Below, one piece after another: positions 18,161-25,735 of a DNA stretch of 64,000 nucleotides. Location of the stretch: NCBI GenBank assembly GCA_963842975.1, contig CAWJIH010000005.1:102561-166560 (forward strand), written 5' to 3'. The stretch's first letter is position 1. Every line of letters starts with the position of its first letter. Below the pieces are notes generated by a model. The model saw nothing but the letters and a program-made list of their open reading frames with translations, was not told the DNA's origin and did no database searches. Source of the DNA: JACJWR01 sp963842975. Its GTDB lineage: Bacteria > Actinomycetota > Actinomycetes > S36-B12 > UBA10799. The translations under genes were made by a program, and so were the position numbers.

Positions 18161-18277
18161 CCCAGGGAGGGGCGCAGATGGGGCGCTGCGCAGCGTAAAG
18201 GCAAACAGCGCACGCTCAACTTCCCCCACGGACCAACGCCCCAGCGAAGCAGCGCCCCATCTGCGCCCCGACCGGGC
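18161..18277. repeat. palindromic repeat element, copy 2 (perfect arms)
   Basis: Second copy of the element at 17440-17556, in the same orientation and 721 bp away. Its core spans 18169-18269. Here the 21-bp terminal arms (18169-18189 and 18249-18269) are perfect inverted complements, starting GGGGCGCAGATGGGG. It lies in the convergent gap between the PPOX-fold gene and azlD. A third short match to the left border, CCCAGGGAGGG, occurs near 18116. Confidence 0.88.
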
Positions 18278-18325
18278 TGGTCGCCCCGACCGGCCTGGTC
18301 GCCCCGACCGGCGGTCGCCCGACCC
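18266..18325. repeat. GC-rich tandem motif, 18-bp period
   Basis: CCCCGACCGG starts at 18266, 18284 and 18302, spaced 18 bp, with a degenerate fourth copy near 18317. It follows palindromic repeat copy 2 just as the 24-bp-period tract follows copy 1, so the motif belongs to the element but its spacing has diverged. The 257-bp gap between 18080 and 18336 holds only this tract and the palindrome. Confidence 0.75.
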
Positions 18326-18336
18326 GGTTGGGTCGA

Positions 18337-18648
18337 TCAGGCCACTCCGGTGAACGCGCGCACCCCCGCAGCCACCACAGCTGCGACCGCCAACACCAGC
18401 AGAAATGGCGCCCGCAGCAGCAGTGCGACGAAGGCCGCGGCCAGCCCGGCGACCCTGGCGTCGATGCTGATGTCGCCGTTATCGGTGAGGGCCGACACCG
18501 CGATGAGAGCCGCCAGCAGTGCCACCGGTAGCAGTAATGCAGCCCGTTTCGTGCGCTCCCCGGCGAGCCACGACTGCGGCACCGCAAAGCCAAGCGCCTT
18601 CTCACCCCAGGCCAGCAACGACGTCACGACCACCGCCAGGCCGGCCAT
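18337..18648 (-). CDS. azlD: AzlD-type branched-chain amino acid exporter small subunit
   Basis: A 103-residue membrane protein with about four hydrophobic helices and no soluble domain. Its size and pairing with AzlC identify it as the small subunit of the AzlCD (BrnFE-like) exporter of branched-chain amino acids. The ATG overlaps the azlC TGA by one base, so the two are translated together. The sequence of this family is poorly conserved, so the call rests mainly on context and membrane topology. Confidence 0.82.
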   Translation of the reverse strand: MAGLAVVVTSLLAWGEKALGFAVPQSWLAGERTKRAALLLPVALLAALIAVSALTDNGDISIDARVAGLAAAFVALLLRAPFLLVLAVAAVVAAGVRAFTGVA

Positions 18649-19379
18649 CAGTCGGCCCCTTCGGCGAGCGTGGTCTGTGGTGGTCTGACGAAGGCCGCAA
18701 TCACGGCCACCACCGCCCCTAGCAGCACGGGCAGACCAGGCGGTAGGAACGGTGTGGTCACGATGGCCAAGGCGCCTGCCGCAAGCGCGACAGTGATGGC
18801 GTTGCGAGAGGTGAGGCGCGGCCACAGCAAGGCCAGGAACGCCGCTGGCACCATCGCGTCGAGGCCCCATCTGGCGGGGTCACCGAGGGATGCGGCCCCC
18901 AGTGCGCCAACCAGGGTGGCGATGTTCCAACCCGCGAAGACGGCAATCCCAGTGGCCCAGAAGGCAGTTCGGGCAGCTCGGGGTTCGGTCGGATCCTCGT
19001 TGGCCAGAGCCATGGCCGTGGACTCGTCGATGGTGAGGTGGGCCGCAAATGGCCGTTGCCAACCGCGAAGGTCGAGCATTGGTCGCACCGCTACCCCGTA
19101 GAGGGTATTGCGGGCGCCGAGGAGTAGCGCTGCACCCGCGGCGGCCACGGCACTGCCCCCAGCCGTGACCACTCCCACGTAGGCGAATTGGGAGCCCCCG
19201 GTGAACATCACCAGGGAAAGGACCATGGCCTGCCAGATAGCGAAACCACCTGCCACCGCGAGGGCTCCGAAGGACAGCCCGTAGATGCCCACAGCGATGC
19301 CGATCGCCACACTGTTGTGAATGATTCCGCGTCGACGTTGGGGCCAGTCACTCGGCGCGGGGGAGTCAACGGCGGGCAC
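18648..19379 (-). CDS. azlC: AzlC-type branched-chain amino acid exporter large subunit
   Basis: A 243-residue inner-membrane protein with several hydrophobic helices. The AzlC signature lies at residues 30-110 (GIYGLSFGALAVAGGF, LVMFTGGSQFAYVGV, LLLGARNTLYGVAVRPML), followed by DESTAMALA. It works with AzlD to export branched-chain amino acids; the exact substrate here is inferred from family. azlC is the first gene of the pair on the minus strand, and glpD ends 21 bp upstream of its start region. No regulator of the Lrp type is adjacent. Confidence 0.9.
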   Translation of the reverse strand: MPAVDSPAPSDWPQRRRGIIHNSVAIGIAVGIYGLSFGALAVAGGFAIWQAMVLSLVMFTGGSQFAYVGVVTAGGSAVAAAGAALLLGARNTLYGVAVRPMLDLRGWQRPFAAHLTIDESTAMALANEDPTEPRAARTAFWATGIAVFAGWNIATLVGALGAASLGDPARWGLDAMVPAAFLALLWPRLTSRNAITVALAAGALAIVTTPFLPPGLPVLLGAVVAVIAAFVRPPQTTLAEGAD

Positions 19380-19400
19380 GACGCCCGAGTGTAGGCCGGA

Positions 19401-20963
19401 CTAACTGCGCCCGGCGGTAGCGGTCAGCAGGGTGCCGGATTCGTTGCGTGGTGGTGTCCGAACCTCGGAGTGGGATTCGGCTCCGGAACCGACGATGTGA
19501 TTCAGCACCTGCTGCCGCCAGCCTGGAACGTGGTCCACTCGCAGCCGCCGGTCCAGTACGTCGTCTGCTGTGACTGCTCCTTCGGCCGACCGAGCCCAGG
19601 CCACCTCCACGGGTAGCACCGGAGTGCCAGGGATCGGCTCCAGCAATCGTGCATCACCATGGGCGAGGGCGGCGACCACACCAGCCTCAGCTCCGAAGCG
19701 TGCCACCAGTCGATCCGCGCCGGGCTGCCACGGCTGCGCGCCCACCAGCGGCAATCGCCGGGTGCGGCAGGGTCGGTCGGTGAGCAGGTCCACGACATCT
19801 TCTGCCATCCGCCGATACGTGGTGAGTTTGCCACCGACCACGCTGATCGGATCACCGTCGAGCACGGCATGCCGACGGGACAGATCCGAACTGCTGCCGT
19901 GCTTCCCGGAGAGCAGCGGACGGTATCCGGAGTAGGTCGAGATGATGTCGCCGTGCGTGAGCGCCGAGCCGAGTCCGGAATTGATCGTGTCGAGGAGAAA
20001 GTCGATCTCGGCGGAGTCGGCCTTGGGGTCGTCGAGGTCGGCTGTCGTCTCGACGTCGGTGAGGCCGATGAACACCAGACCTTCAGGTTCCGGCAGTGCG
20101 AACACGAAGCGCGACGTCGAGCCCGGAACCGGCACCATCAGCGCGGCCGTGGGATGCCCGAGTCGAGCCGCATCCACCACCAGGTGAGTACCCCGCGAAC
20201 GCACCAACTCGACCCGGTCATCAAGCCCGTCAGCCCATGCGCCGGTGGCGTTGACCACTCGGCTGGCACGAATCGACCACGCCTCGCCGGTCAGTGAATC
20301 GACAACATCGACGCCGTCGGAACTGACCGCCGTCGCAGCGGTATGGGTGAGGATGTGCGCGCCGTAGGCGGCTGCGGTGCGCGCCACGGCGACCACCAGC
20401 CTGGCGTCGTCAACGAGTTGGCCGTCCCAGGACAGCGAGGCCCCGTCGATGTCAGCACGCATCCCGGGCACGAGGTTGAGCGCTTCCAGCCGGTCGAGTC
20501 GGCGCGGGGGAGCCAGCCGACTCCCAGTGAGTCGACGCATCGTGTCGCCCGCCCGCAGCCCAAGCGCCACCAGTCGGCGGTCGACCTCGGGGGTGTGAGG
20601 GACGATCTGGGCAAGCGGATGGGTCAGATGCGGCGCGATCGCTGCCATGATGCGTTCCCGTTCCACCGCCGACTCCCAGGCCACCCCGACTTGCCCGGTG
20701 GCGAGGTAACGCAGACCGCCATGCACGAGTTTGGATGACCACCTGCTGGTACCGAAGGCGAGATCGCGCGACTCAACGAGCGCGACCGAAAGTCCGCGCG
20801 TGGCTGCGTCGAGGGCCACCCCGACTCCGGTGATGCCGCCACCGATCACGACCACATCGACGGCGTGGTCGGCCAGGATCTCTTGGTCACGTTGGCGACG
20901 GTCAGCCGAAAGTCGCGATGATGGCGCCCCCGGTGCCACCGGCGGCAGGGAAGAATTGCTCAT
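19401..20963 (-). CDS. glpD: FAD-dependent glycerol-3-phosphate dehydrogenase
   Basis: Oxidises sn-glycerol 3-phosphate to dihydroxyacetone phosphate at the membrane and passes electrons to quinone. It has 520 residues. The dinucleotide-binding motif VVVIGGGITGVGVALDAA (about 34-51) is followed by FGTSRWSSKLVHGGLRYL, the family hallmark. STYSGYRPLL and ISVVGGKLTTYRRMAED lie near 345 and 380. The C-terminal helical domain ends with a short disordered tail. The ATG overlaps the stop of the TetR gene (TCAT on the plus strand), so the regulator and enzyme form one operon. The glpD-tetR / flavoprotein arrangement matches the mycobacterial Rv2249c-Rv2251 locus (from memory). Confidence 0.95.
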   Translation of the reverse strand: MSNSSLPPVAPGAPSSRLSADRRQRDQEILADHAVDVVVIGGGITGVGVALDAATRGLSVALVESRDLAFGTSRWSSKLVHGGLRYLATGQVGVAWESAVERERIMAAIAPHLTHPLAQIVPHTPEVDRRLVALGLRAGDTMRRLTGSRLAPPRRLDRLEALNLVPGMRADIDGASLSWDGQLVDDARLVVAVARTAAAYGAHILTHTAATAVSSDGVDVVDSLTGEAWSIRASRVVNATGAWADGLDDRVELVRSRGTHLVVDAARLGHPTAALMVPVPGSTSRFVFALPEPEGLVFIGLTDVETTADLDDPKADSAEIDFLLDTINSGLGSALTHGDIISTYSGYRPLLSGKHGSSSDLSRRHAVLDGDPISVVGGKLTTYRRMAEDVVDLLTDRPCRTRRLPLVGAQPWQPGADRLVARFGAEAGVVAALAHGDARLLEPIPGTPVLPVEVAWARSAEGAVTADDVLDRRLRVDHVPGWRQQVLNHIVGSGAESHSEVRTPPRNESGTLLTATAGRS

Positions 20964-21658
20964 GACAGGTAGCCTCCGATCATCACGGTGAATTCGTCCC
21001 AGCGCTCGCCATGGTCGCCTTCGGATCTGGCAAGTGATTCGGTGTAAATGAAGGCGGTTGCAGCAGTCACGACGATCCGCGCGGTCAACTCTGGGTCGCG
21101 GCTGCGGATCGACCCATCGGAACCGGCGCGCAGCATTGCCGCGAGCATCGCTTCAGCGGCACGTTGGGTGGAGCCTCGCCGGGTCACCAGTTGGGGCAGC
21201 AACGCGGCCGGATCGAGCGCGATGAGCCGCAGCATGAGCGGATGTCCGGCAATGGCCTCAGCGGCGTCGGACACCGTGGCGGCGATCCGGATGGCATCGG
21301 TGTCGCCAGTGGCGCCACGTTGGGCGATATCGAGCAACGTGACCAATTCGTGCGTGAGCACTTCACTGACCAAGGTTCGCAGCTGGGCGTAGCGTCGATA
21401 GACGGTCATTCGAGAGACTCCCGCTCGGCGTGCCACCTCGGTGAGGGTGGCCCGAGCCGGACCGACGTCGAGAAGCACGTCGTAGGCGGCGGCCAGGATG
21501 GGATCGGATCGCACTTCGAGACACGGTGCGGAGTTGGCAGCTTCAACTGGGCTGGGACTGGCTGGCGCGTCGATCTCGGACTCATCGGGGAGATTCGCTG
21601 CAGCAGGCACCTCGGCCGATGCAGCAGCACCAGATCCCATGTTACGGTTCGACGACAT
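20960..21658 (-). CDS. TetR-family transcriptional regulator
   Basis: A 232-residue regulator. After a ~55-residue low-complexity N-terminal extension rich in Ala, Pro and Ser comes the TetR DNA-binding domain, with helix-turn-helix TLTEVARRAGVSRMTVYRRY (about 80-99) and the ensuing LRTLVSEVLTHEL. The rest is a helical ligand-binding domain. The frame is open to 21838, but that would run into the divergent gene. The ATG at 21658 is the first start clear of it. It lies 56 bp from the divergent FAD-oxidase start, and inverted TGTTACG/CGTAACA repeats cover its own start, which suggests autorepression and control of both arms. The ligand is unknown. Confidence 0.88.
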   Translation of the reverse strand: MSSNRNMGSGAAASAEVPAAANLPDESEIDAPASPSPVEAANSAPCLEVRSDPILAAAYDVLLDVGPARATLTEVARRAGVSRMTVYRRYAQLRTLVSEVLTHELVTLLDIAQRGATGDTDAIRIAATVSDAAEAIAGHPLMLRLIALDPAALLPQLVTRRGSTQRAAEAMLAAMLRAGSDGSIRSRDPELTARIVVTAATAFIYTESLARSEGDHGERWDEFTVMIGGYLS

Positions 21659-21674
21659 GTGTAACAGCGTAACA
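21640..21674. promoter_or_regulatory. candidate TetR operator between tetR and the FAD-oxidase gene
   Basis: TGTTACG (21640-21646) and CGTAACA (21668-21674) are perfect inverted repeats, with a further half site TGTAACA at 21660-21666. The left arm lies inside the first codons of the TetR gene and the right arms lie in the divergent spacer. No experiment links them to the regulator; the assignment rests on symmetry and position. Confidence 0.45.
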
Positions 21675-21714
21675 ACGATCATGAGTTCGCACCACACCCG
21701 TGGAAGGAAGCCCC

Positions 21715-23349
21715 ATGAGCACCGCCTTCGCTCTCGACCTCGACCCCACCCGTTGGGGGAAGCCACCGGCCGAAGCTGGCCTCGACGAATCCGCCACGCA
21801 ATTCCTGGCGGCCCACGTTGGCAAGGCCGCGGCGGCAACTGGCGAACCGCAGTGGGATGACGTGGTGGTGCCTCCCAGCAGATTGCAGTCGTCCCAACTG
21901 GAGGCGCTCGCCGGCATTGTTGGCGCGGGTGCGGTCTTTAGCGATGATGACTCGCGTCGACGGCATGCTGGGGGGCTTTCCTTCCTCGACCTGGTCGCCC
22001 GGCGACGCGACGAGGTGGTGGCTCCGGATGCAGTAGTACTGCCACGTTCGGCAGATGAGATTGCTGGACTGCTGCGCTGGTGTGAAGCACAGAACGTCGC
22101 CGCCGTGGCCTTTGGCGGGGGCACCTCGGTGGTCGGAGGCCTGCGCACCGCAGCGATTCCCCGTCCCTCGATTGCGCTGTCCATGACTCGGATGGCCGAT
22201 CTGCTCGATGTCGACGCGGAATCACACTTGGTCACGGTGGGCCCGGGAATCACCGGACCGGAACTCGAACGGCTGCTGGCTCCGCGCGGATTCACCCTCG
22301 GGCACTACCCCCAGTCATGGCAGCGCGCCACCATCGGTGGTTATGCCGCGACCCGCTCGGCCGGGCAGTCGTCCACCGGATACGGGCGTAGCGACGACAT
22401 GGTCGAGTCCATGTTGGTGGTCACCCCGCGCGGGCAGATCCGCGTCGGACGGGTAGCTGCGAGCGCCGCTGGGCCTGATCTGCGAGCGCTTTTCGTGGGA
22501 TCGGAAGGTGCCTTCGGGGTGATCGCGGAGGTGACGTTGCGGGTGCGTTCCATTCCGTCGACGAAGTCGTATACCGCGGTCATGTTTGGCGACTACCTAT
22601 CCGGGCTTGCAGCCTTCCGTGCGATGGCACAGGCCAGGGCCACCGCCGACGTCATGCGACTGTCGGATCCGGCCGAGACCGACGTGACCATGGCGATGTC
22701 TGGCCCCAGCGGTCGGGCCTCCGAGGCACTCCAGCGATACCTGCGGATGCGCGGCGTCTCGGAACCTACGATGGCCATCCTGGGGTGGGAGGGGTCGCGT
22801 GGGAGCGTGTTGGCACGCCGGTTGGAAGGCCTCAAGACGCTGAGATCCGCCGGTGCGGTGTCACTGGGTTCGGGTGTGGGCGGTGCGTGGCTACGGCATC
22901 GATTCGACGCGCCCTTCCTGCGCGACGACCTACTCGATGCCGGCTACTTGGTGGAAACCCTGGAAACCGCGACCCACTGGTCCCGGCTACCCGAACTGCG
23001 CGACGCCGTGACCCAAAGCCTCAGCGAGAGCCTGGCTGCGCCCGGGTGCACGCCGTATGTCATGTCGCACGTGTCGCACGTGTACGAGACCGGTGCATCC
23101 CTCTATTTCACGGTCCTGGCCGTGCAGGCAGCGGATCCTCGGGCACAGTGGCAACAGGCGAAGGCGGCAGCGACGGAAACGATCGTGGCCCAGGGTGCCA
23201 CGGTCACCCACCATCACGCGATTGGCCGGGACCATGCTCCCTGGCTGGAAGCCGAAGTGGGCAGCACTGGCGTGGGTGTCCTCTCGGCGGTGAAGGAGTA
23301 TCTCGATCCGGCCCACGTCCTCAACCCTGGGGTGCTTGGCCTGGGCTGA
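21715..23349 (+). CDS. FAD-linked oxidase of the alkyldihydroxyacetonephosphate synthase type
   Basis: A 544-residue VAO/PCMH-family flavoprotein. The FAD-binding half shows VVLPRSADEIAGLLRWCE (about 109-126), VAFGGGTSVVGGL (about 135-147), VTVGPGITGPELERLL and GYAATRSAGQSSTGYG (about 206-221). The C-terminal half resembles alkylglycerone-phosphate synthases, including a HHHAIGRDHAPWL-like stretch near 500. The ATG at 21715 has GGAAGGA upstream. Divergence from glpD-tetR suggests a role in glycerol-3-phosphate or ether-lipid-type metabolism. Actual ether-lipid synthesis is not shown, and other 2-hydroxyacid oxidations are possible. Confidence 0.85.
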   Translation: MSTAFALDLDPTRWGKPPAEAGLDESATQFLAAHVGKAAAATGEPQWDDVVVPPSRLQSSQLEALAGIVGAGAVFSDDDSRRRHAGGLSFLDLVARRRDEVVAPDAVVLPRSADEIAGLLRWCEAQNVAAVAFGGGTSVVGGLRTAAIPRPSIALSMTRMADLLDVDAESHLVTVGPGITGPELERLLAPRGFTLGHYPQSWQRATIGGYAATRSAGQSSTGYGRSDDMVESMLVVTPRGQIRVGRVAASAAGPDLRALFVGSEGAFGVIAEVTLRVRSIPSTKSYTAVMFGDYLSGLAAFRAMAQARATADVMRLSDPAETDVTMAMSGPSGRASEALQRYLRMRGVSEPTMAILGWEGSRGSVLARRLEGLKTLRSAGAVSLGSGVGGAWLRHRFDAPFLRDDLLDAGYLVETLETATHWSRLPELRDAVTQSLSESLAAPGCTPYVMSHVSHVYETGASLYFTVLAVQAADPRAQWQQAKAAATETIVAQGATVTHHHAIGRDHAPWLEAEVGSTGVGVLSAVKEYLDPAHVLNPGVLGLG

Positions 23350-23365
23350 GTCCGAAGCTGCGGAA

Positions 23366-23932
23366 TCACTCGGGTGTGGAGTGATCGTGTAACGCGGTTG
23401 CCAGCCGCACCATGCGGACCGTCACCGTGCCGTCACCATGCAGGTCCAGGGTGCGATGCGCGCCGTCAGCGGCGAATCCGGCCGCGCCGAGTAGGCCGCG
23501 CAACTCGTCATCATCGCTGGCCACCCACATCACACCGCCGTCGATGTCGCCAGCCGCTTGGCAGATATCGGCCCACGCGGCCAGCAGGCGGGAACCGTGC
23601 CCGGCCCCGATGTGCTCATTGGCCACAGCCAATTCGACGATCTCGAGCCATGGTGCGTCCGAAAGGTCAGGATCGGTTGCTGGGACGGCCGCGAGTACAC
23701 CCACCACGACGCCGTCGCTCACGGCCACCAAGACAAGTGCCCTTCCGTCCGGCCAGTTGGCTCCGGCGGCAACAAGGTCGTGCCAACCCTCAACGGCGGG
23801 CGCGGTAGCGCCGAGCACCTCCGGTGGCAGCAGCAGGGCGTAGCGGGCCGCCCAGGCTTCCTGCTGCAGTTGGGCGCAGACCTCGGCTTCGACAAGTTGG
23901 GCGGGTCGGACAAACACCGAAGCCTCAGGCAT
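23366..23932 (-). CDS. GNAT-family N-acetyltransferase
   Basis: A 188-residue single-domain acetyltransferase. The motif A region is LEIVELAVANEHIGAGHGSRLLAAW when read through (about 95-119); the cofactor loop is HIGAGHGSRLL. A later strand-turn segment GAAGFAADGAHRTLDL fits the end of the GNAT fold. It converges on the FAD oxidase gene and is divergent from thyX. No substrate can be assigned, and it has no obvious operon partner. Confidence 0.78.
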   Translation of the reverse strand: MPEASVFVRPAQLVEAEVCAQLQQEAWAARYALLLPPEVLGATAPAVEGWHDLVAAGANWPDGRALVLVAVSDGVVVGVLAAVPATDPDLSDAPWLEIVELAVANEHIGAGHGSRLLAAWADICQAAGDIDGGVMWVASDDDELRGLLGAAGFAADGAHRTLDLHGDGTVTVRMVRLATALHDHSTPE

Positions 23933-23960
23933 GGGCCGAATCTATTACTCATCCGCGTCC

Positions 23961-23999
23961 AGCGTTACTTGAGCACGGGCTGCAGCGTCGCTTGAGCAC
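23961..23999. promoter_or_regulatory. direct repeat upstream of thyX
   Basis: AGCGTTACTTGAGCAC (23961-23976) and AGCGTCGCTTGAGCAC (23984-23999) are a 16-bp direct repeat with two mismatches. The start-to-start distance is 23 bp, roughly two helical turns, and the repeat ends about 30 bp before the thyX start. The placement fits an operator or activator site, but the protein is unknown. Confidence 0.5.
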
Positions 24000-24029
24000 C
24001 GAAAGTGGCATCCACATAGGCTGTCGGGC

Positions 24030-24746
24030 ATGACAGACATCGAATTCCGGAGCACCATGAGCGTCGAATTGGTGAAGGCCTCAGCATCGGATGCTGACGT
24101 CGTCTTCGCCGCCCGGGTATCGACCAAAGGGGAGGCCTCCCTTTCGGAGGTCGAAGCCGACGCCACCGGATCATCTGGCCTCATCAACTACCTCATGCGT
24201 GATCGACACGGATCGCCGTTCGAGCACAACTCCCTGACGTACTTTGTGAGCGCCCCGATCTTTGTGTTCCGCGAGTTCATGCGCCACCGGATTGCGTCCT
24301 ACAACGAGGAGTCCGGTCGCTACCGCGAACTGCGCCCGGTTTTCTACGTGCCGGGTCCGGAGCGCAAACTGGTGCAGCAGGGCAAACCGGGGGCGTACGA
24401 GTTTGTGGACGGCACCGCTGAGCAGTACCAACGAGTCGACACCTTGGTGCGCCAATCGTGCGCCCAGGCCTATGACGCCTACCAGCAGATGCTGGCCGAC
24501 GGTGTTGCTCGCGAGGTGGCCAGGATCGTGCTGCCGGTGACCACCTATTCGTCTATGTACGTGACCATGAACGCGCGGGCACTGATGAACTTCCTGTCAT
24601 TGCGCACCAAACGCGACAACGCCCGTAACCCCTCTTTCCCGCAGCGCGAGATCGAAATGGTGGCCGAGGCGATGGAATCTGAGTGGGCCGCTTTGATGCC
24701 GCTCACACATGCCGCCTTCGAAGCACACGGACGCGTCGCTCCCTGA
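24030..24746 (+). CDS. thyX: flavin-dependent thymidylate synthase
   Basis: Makes dTMP from dUMP using FAD, NADPH and methylenetetrahydrofolate. A 238-residue ThyX with the signature RHRIASYNEESGRY (about 89-102), the RHRX7S motif that binds FAD and dUMP. Other conserved parts are LINYLMRDRHGSPFEHNSLT (about 52-71) and MNARALMNFLSLRT near 173. It is followed by dapA and rnj, the standard actinobacterial order. No thyA is present in the window. Together with the B12-dependent reductase it forms the deoxynucleotide supply set. Confidence 0.97.
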   Translation: MTDIEFRSTMSVELVKASASDADVVFAARVSTKGEASLSEVEADATGSSGLINYLMRDRHGSPFEHNSLTYFVSAPIFVFREFMRHRIASYNEESGRYRELRPVFYVPGPERKLVQQGKPGAYEFVDGTAEQYQRVDTLVRQSCAQAYDAYQQMLADGVAREVARIVLPVTTYSSMYVTMNARALMNFLSLRTKRDNARNPSFPQREIEMVAEAMESEWAALMPLTHAAFEAHGRVAP

Positions 24747-24777
24747 CACCAGACCGCGCCCAGGTAGCCTGACCGTC

Positions 24778-25668
24778 ATGGCTCCCACTTCACTCGGCAA
24801 CGTCCTCACCGCCATGGTGACGCCGATGACGTCCGACTTCGCGGTCGACTTCAGCGGTGCCCAGACCCTCGCGACCCACCTCCTGGAGTTGGGTAACGAC
24901 GGCCTCGTCCTCAATGGCACCACCGGTGAGTCGCCGACCACCTCCGACGCGGAGAAAGCTGACCTGATTCGCGAAGTTCGTGCGGCGGTCGGAGACGCTG
25001 TGCCGCTGATCGCAGGCGTCGGCACCAACAACACCGCGCACACGATCGAGTTGGCCAGGCAAGCTGCCGCGGCCGGTGCCGACGCGCTGCTCGTGGTCAC
25101 GCCCTACTACTCGAAGCCCTCCCAAGAAGGGTTGCTCGCGCACTTTCGGGCAGTCGCAGATGCAACCGAGCTGCCGGTAATGCTCTACGACATCCCCGGA
25201 CGTTCTGGTGTGCCGATAGCAACCGAAACCCTGCTGCGTGCCGCCGAACACGACCGCATCGTCGCGGTCAAAGACGCCAAGGGTGATCTCGCCGCCTCCA
25301 CCGCCGTACTGCGTGCCACAGACTTGCTCTGGTACTCCGGCGACGACGGACTCAACCTACCTTTCCTGGCGATCGGTGCCACCGGATTCGTCAGCGTCGC
25401 CGGGCACCTCATCGCCGATCGTCTGGTCGCGATGCGCCGGGCCTTCATCAATGGCAACGTGGCCGCGGCCAGTGCACTGTTCTACGACACCGAACCGGTG
25501 TCGGTCGGGCTGTTCCGGGCCCCAGCCGTGGCGCTGACGAAAGCTGCGCTAGCCGCGCAGGGTCACCCCGCCGGGCCGCCACGGATGCCGCTGCTCCCCG
25601 CCACTGACGCCCAGCTTGCCACCCTCGCCGAGGATCTAGCCTCGGTCGGCGTGGTGCTGGGCGGCTGA
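24778..25668 (+). CDS. dapA: 4-hydroxy-tetrahydrodipicolinate synthase
   Basis: Condenses pyruvate with aspartate semialdehyde, the first committed step to lysine and diaminopimelate. About 296 residues. Typical blocks are AMVTPMTSDFAVDF, LNGTTGESPTTSDAEK (about 44-59), VTPYYSKPSQEGLLAHF (about 106-122) and the Schiff-base lysine in IVAVKDAKGDL (about 161-171). The frame is open into thyX, but the ATG at 24778 gives the expected N terminus. The rnj coding region begins within a few bases of the stop. Confidence 0.96.
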   Translation: MAPTSLGNVLTAMVTPMTSDFAVDFSGAQTLATHLLELGNDGLVLNGTTGESPTTSDAEKADLIREVRAAVGDAVPLIAGVGTNNTAHTIELARQAAAAGADALLVVTPYYSKPSQEGLLAHFRAVADATELPVMLYDIPGRSGVPIATETLLRAAEHDRIVAVKDAKGDLAASTAVLRATDLLWYSGDDGLNLPFLAIGATGFVSVAGHLIADRLVAMRRAFINGNVAAASALFYDTEPVSVGLFRAPAVALTKAALAAQGHPAGPPRMPLLPATDAQLATLAEDLASVGVVLGG

Positions 25669-25735
25669 GTCATGAGTGGAGCCGCGCATCCCCATCCCGG
25701 ACTAAGCTGCCCCGGGGCCCCTGGTTGAGCATGGT

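Noticed and set aside
17495..18229. Minus-strand open frames through both palindromic repeats, giving repeated peptides such as GEVERALFAFTLRS
   Set aside because: The peptide repetition is explained by the DNA repeat. The frames run opposite the PPOX-fold gene and have no start signals.
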